From Echinostoma caproni (Eukaryota > Platyhelminthes > Trematoda > Plagiorchiida > Echinostomatidae), in NCBI GenBank assembly GCA_900618425.1, contig UZAN01043623.1, forward strand, positions 5,079 to 24,838: 19,760 nucleotides of DNA, read 5' to 3'. Numbering within the stretch: position 1 is the stretch's first letter; each line of letters opens with the position of its first letter. The translations under genes were made by a program, and so were the position numbers. Positions 17,271 to 19,760 of this stretch are shown here, one piece after another. Under the pieces are notes generated by a model. The model was not told where the DNA came from and made no database searches. It worked only from the letters and a program-made list of their open reading frames with translations.

Positions 17271-19760
17271 ATTGTGCGAGCGCAATCCGTTCACACCTTG
17301 TTGAGTCAGGTCATTTAGTTGATTCGACCAGAGCGCAGTCATCCCCTATACCAGGTTTATGAAGAACAATCTAAGCGGATTACACATCGCATCCTTGCTG
17401 GCCACAGCGGAAGTGGTGGGGTTTCGCACTCACAATCCTCCTTTGTGTGTGCAAAGAAAAACAGTTTTCTGCGATGGCCCTCCATACAACCCTTTTTCAC
17501 CGGCCCCTCAATCTTCGGCAAATCCGGATTAAACAGTACACCGGAAACAGTAGACATTATCTATAATCCTTCAAGTTTATTGGTTTATTATTGTTATTTT
17601 TGTAAGTAGTATCTCCGCCCTCCTGTATATTAACTGAGTTATATAGATTGTGAAGATGAAGGACTGAAAACAAGTGCAGTTCGTTACATTGTATTTTATG
17701 TTCCAAAAGATGCCTTGGTGGTTTAATGGGACTGTTCACCTAAGAAAGATTTCGAAATTCTTCGTCGTGGACTGTCGACTGTTCGCCGTGTTTATTTTTA
17801 CAAAGATGTGTAAATCACACTTTTCTGCAAGTGACCAAATTGACCAAGTGACGCAACTCATCCATTACTTTACTTTACTGCGACTGGCTCCTTAGAAAGA
17901 ATAGGCTGGCTCCAGACATGATCATGATCATGGAGTTCCTCGGGAGTTTGGTACGAGAGAAGTCCTCAGCGTCACTCGGCGTTTTTTTATTTTTAGGTCG
18001 CACCACTAGCCTTTGCACAACCAAGTGCGAACTGCAAGACACCAGGAAGTAATCCCTCGCCTCGGGAGTGAGGAAGTGGGGTCAATGACTTTATTTTTAA
18101 AAAGACCAGTCACGTCGACCTCTGTCACGATACCGTCATTGGGCTTATGCGGCTTTTGAACAAGAGCCAGGTGACCAGCCTGAAACCCACCACACCCTGG
18201 TAGTACCGTGGCTGTTTGTTCGCGACTGCTTATTTGATGCGGTATGTCACAACTTATTCACACCTAACCTAATTCTGTGAGAAGGTATCTCCCTATCCAC
18301 TACCCGGGGGCGGGTTTGGAAGCATTCAGTTCTGTTTAACCCGAGTTTATCTATCCTTTAGATGGCGATCTATCCAAATGCCGCACTCACAACCCAGTAC
18401 CCTTTGCATATCGTTTATTACCCTATCGCATTAATATCTATGTACATTGTACAAGTCCTTATCTCGCCAGACGCCTTGCAAACGGGCAGGAGGTTTCCGT
18501 GGAATGTCCTAGCAAATTTCTAAGTTTTGCGCTTGATTAAGCATTACGTATTTGTCTCTTTTCGATGAGCGAATGACGTGTAATTTTTCGCTAAAGTGTG
18601 AACTTTTCGCCCCTACAAAAGTTTATACAAGGACAAATTGGTCGATTTTCGCCTGATTTTCGACTATTTTCTGATAACACGCACAATACAAAAGTGACTG
18701 GCAAATTTTCCCAAACCACCCTGCTAATCTGTCCGAATTGTCTTATTTTTTTAGTCAAGAATAACATGATCGATTGGATAACAATCCGTGGTCTGGCTTT
18801 TTGCCATACCGCGGTTGTTTTTGCTCCGTTATCTACTCGGGACACTTGCGGTGCTCTTCTCAGATAAAACATCACATTTTTTCACCAACTAAAAATCTCA
18901 AACTAACTTTGTTGCACTCTGCTCCCGGAATCACTTCCCTGATTCATGATTCGGCCGGACGAAATACATTGGCAGTCTGTCCTACTGCAATAAACCTGTG
19001 AGATCGATTCCCATGTCTCCTGATCTATGCTAGTCTCATCGTTTTCTATTTTGCGATAGCTGCGCACTGTTACCTTGGCCGGTTTGTCCACTTCCGAATG
19101 CACTTATCGAACTTCGTATGTGATATATTTGTTCAAGACCTACTCCCTTCCCCCACCCCACCTTGTCCCCTCTACGTACACAGCTATTAGTTTCACCCTG
19201 TTGGATGCCACTAAAAGCCTGCCAAATAACTCAAATGATAGAAGAAAAAGATCAAATTGAAAACTTTATTACACTCTTCCCATGTCAAAGTTCGCATACT
19301 CCAACTCCGAACCAACTAGACATTTAATTCGGAAAGGTATGCTTGATCTATTTTAATCTCACAGAGTGTCAGTGTATTCAGTGTCTCACCGATTGAATGA
19401 ATACGCAACCCTGACCAACTTAGTCAATGGTGTTGGTGATTTCTTCGAGCAAGAAGTGTTGTTCAAGTCAAGTCAAGTCAATTCAAGAAGCGGCTTTAAT
19501 TTGCCCCATCGAGGACGAACATTCAGCTACTACACAATCACTCTTCTTTGGAAATTACATGATAACAAGACGTATGATGATACGTTACACATACAAAAAG
19601 CCAATTTAGCAACGATTTTGTCTAAGAGTCCCAATCACAAGATCAGCGTTGGTAAAAAACCGTGCCAGGTACGGTATTATAGAAGACGTGTATGTAGTGG
19701 TGCGTGCTGCTATATGTTTATACATGGAACGAGTGCTAGATGTGGAGATACATTGACTAA
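17271..19760. other. Unassigned interval
   Basis: No gene is recognised. Overlapping open frames on opposite strands occur at 17319-17609 and 18591-18875 without recognisable domains. A 16-bp palindrome (17917-17932, CATGATCATGATCATG) and a short CAAGT tandem (19463-19487) are the only structured features seen. Confidence 0.5.
19463..19487. repeat. (CAAGT)n pentanucleotide repeat
   Basis: About four to five CAAGT units, the last varied to CAATT. Confidence 0.9.

Noticed and set aside
17917..17932. 16-bp palindrome CATGATCATGATCATG
   Set aside because: Built from repeated GATC/CATG units, so it is low complexity and likely chance.

Overview
This window looks like a stretch of intergenic or intronic DNA from a repeat-rich animal genome, most probably a flatworm and plausibly a digenean trematode. 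The evidence is indirect. There are decayed CR1/Jockey-type non-LTR retrotransposon fragments, several tRNA-headed short repeats, and a pair of short elements that carry a hammerhead-ribozyme core downstream of a tRNA-Gly-like promoter, an arrangement known from the schistosome Sm-alpha SINE. There are abundant trinucleotide microsatellites and two single-N positions (2640 and 13300) typical of a draft assembly. No bacterial operon structure, CRISPR array or intact cellular gene was found.

Layout. 430-1045: copy A of an unidentified ~400 bp repeat (called R1 here), followed by a repeat with a tRNA-like segment (R2). 1045-3219: mostly unassigned, with four simple repeats. 3219-6000: three degenerate reverse transcriptase fragments in the + orientation (LINE-A, -B, -C). 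LINE-C contains a perfect 153 bp tandem duplication. 6000-7390: unassigned. 7390-7795: R1 copy B. 8438-8640: a tRNA-headed SINE on the - strand, whose tail matches an opposite-strand fragment at 12595-12705. 9685-10060 and 11521-11960: two direct copies of a third repeat (R3), the second carrying a ~124 bp GTA microsatellite. 12830-13220: R1 copy C, inverted. 13731-15665: three open segments on the - strand, two of them bounded by good splice-site consensus, which could be exons of an unrecognised gene. 16320-17270: a dense repeat cluster with R2 copies flanking two hammerhead-SINE copies. 17300-19760: nothing recognised beyond short repeats.

Functionally, the interpretable content is a small community of retroelements: autonomous LINE remains that could once have supplied reverse transcriptase, and non-autonomous tRNA-derived elements that would have been transcribed from internal A/B-box promoters. 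Every element seen is degenerate. Nearly all open frames below about 130 codons here are best treated as chance or repeat-derived. The exon calls are candidates only.
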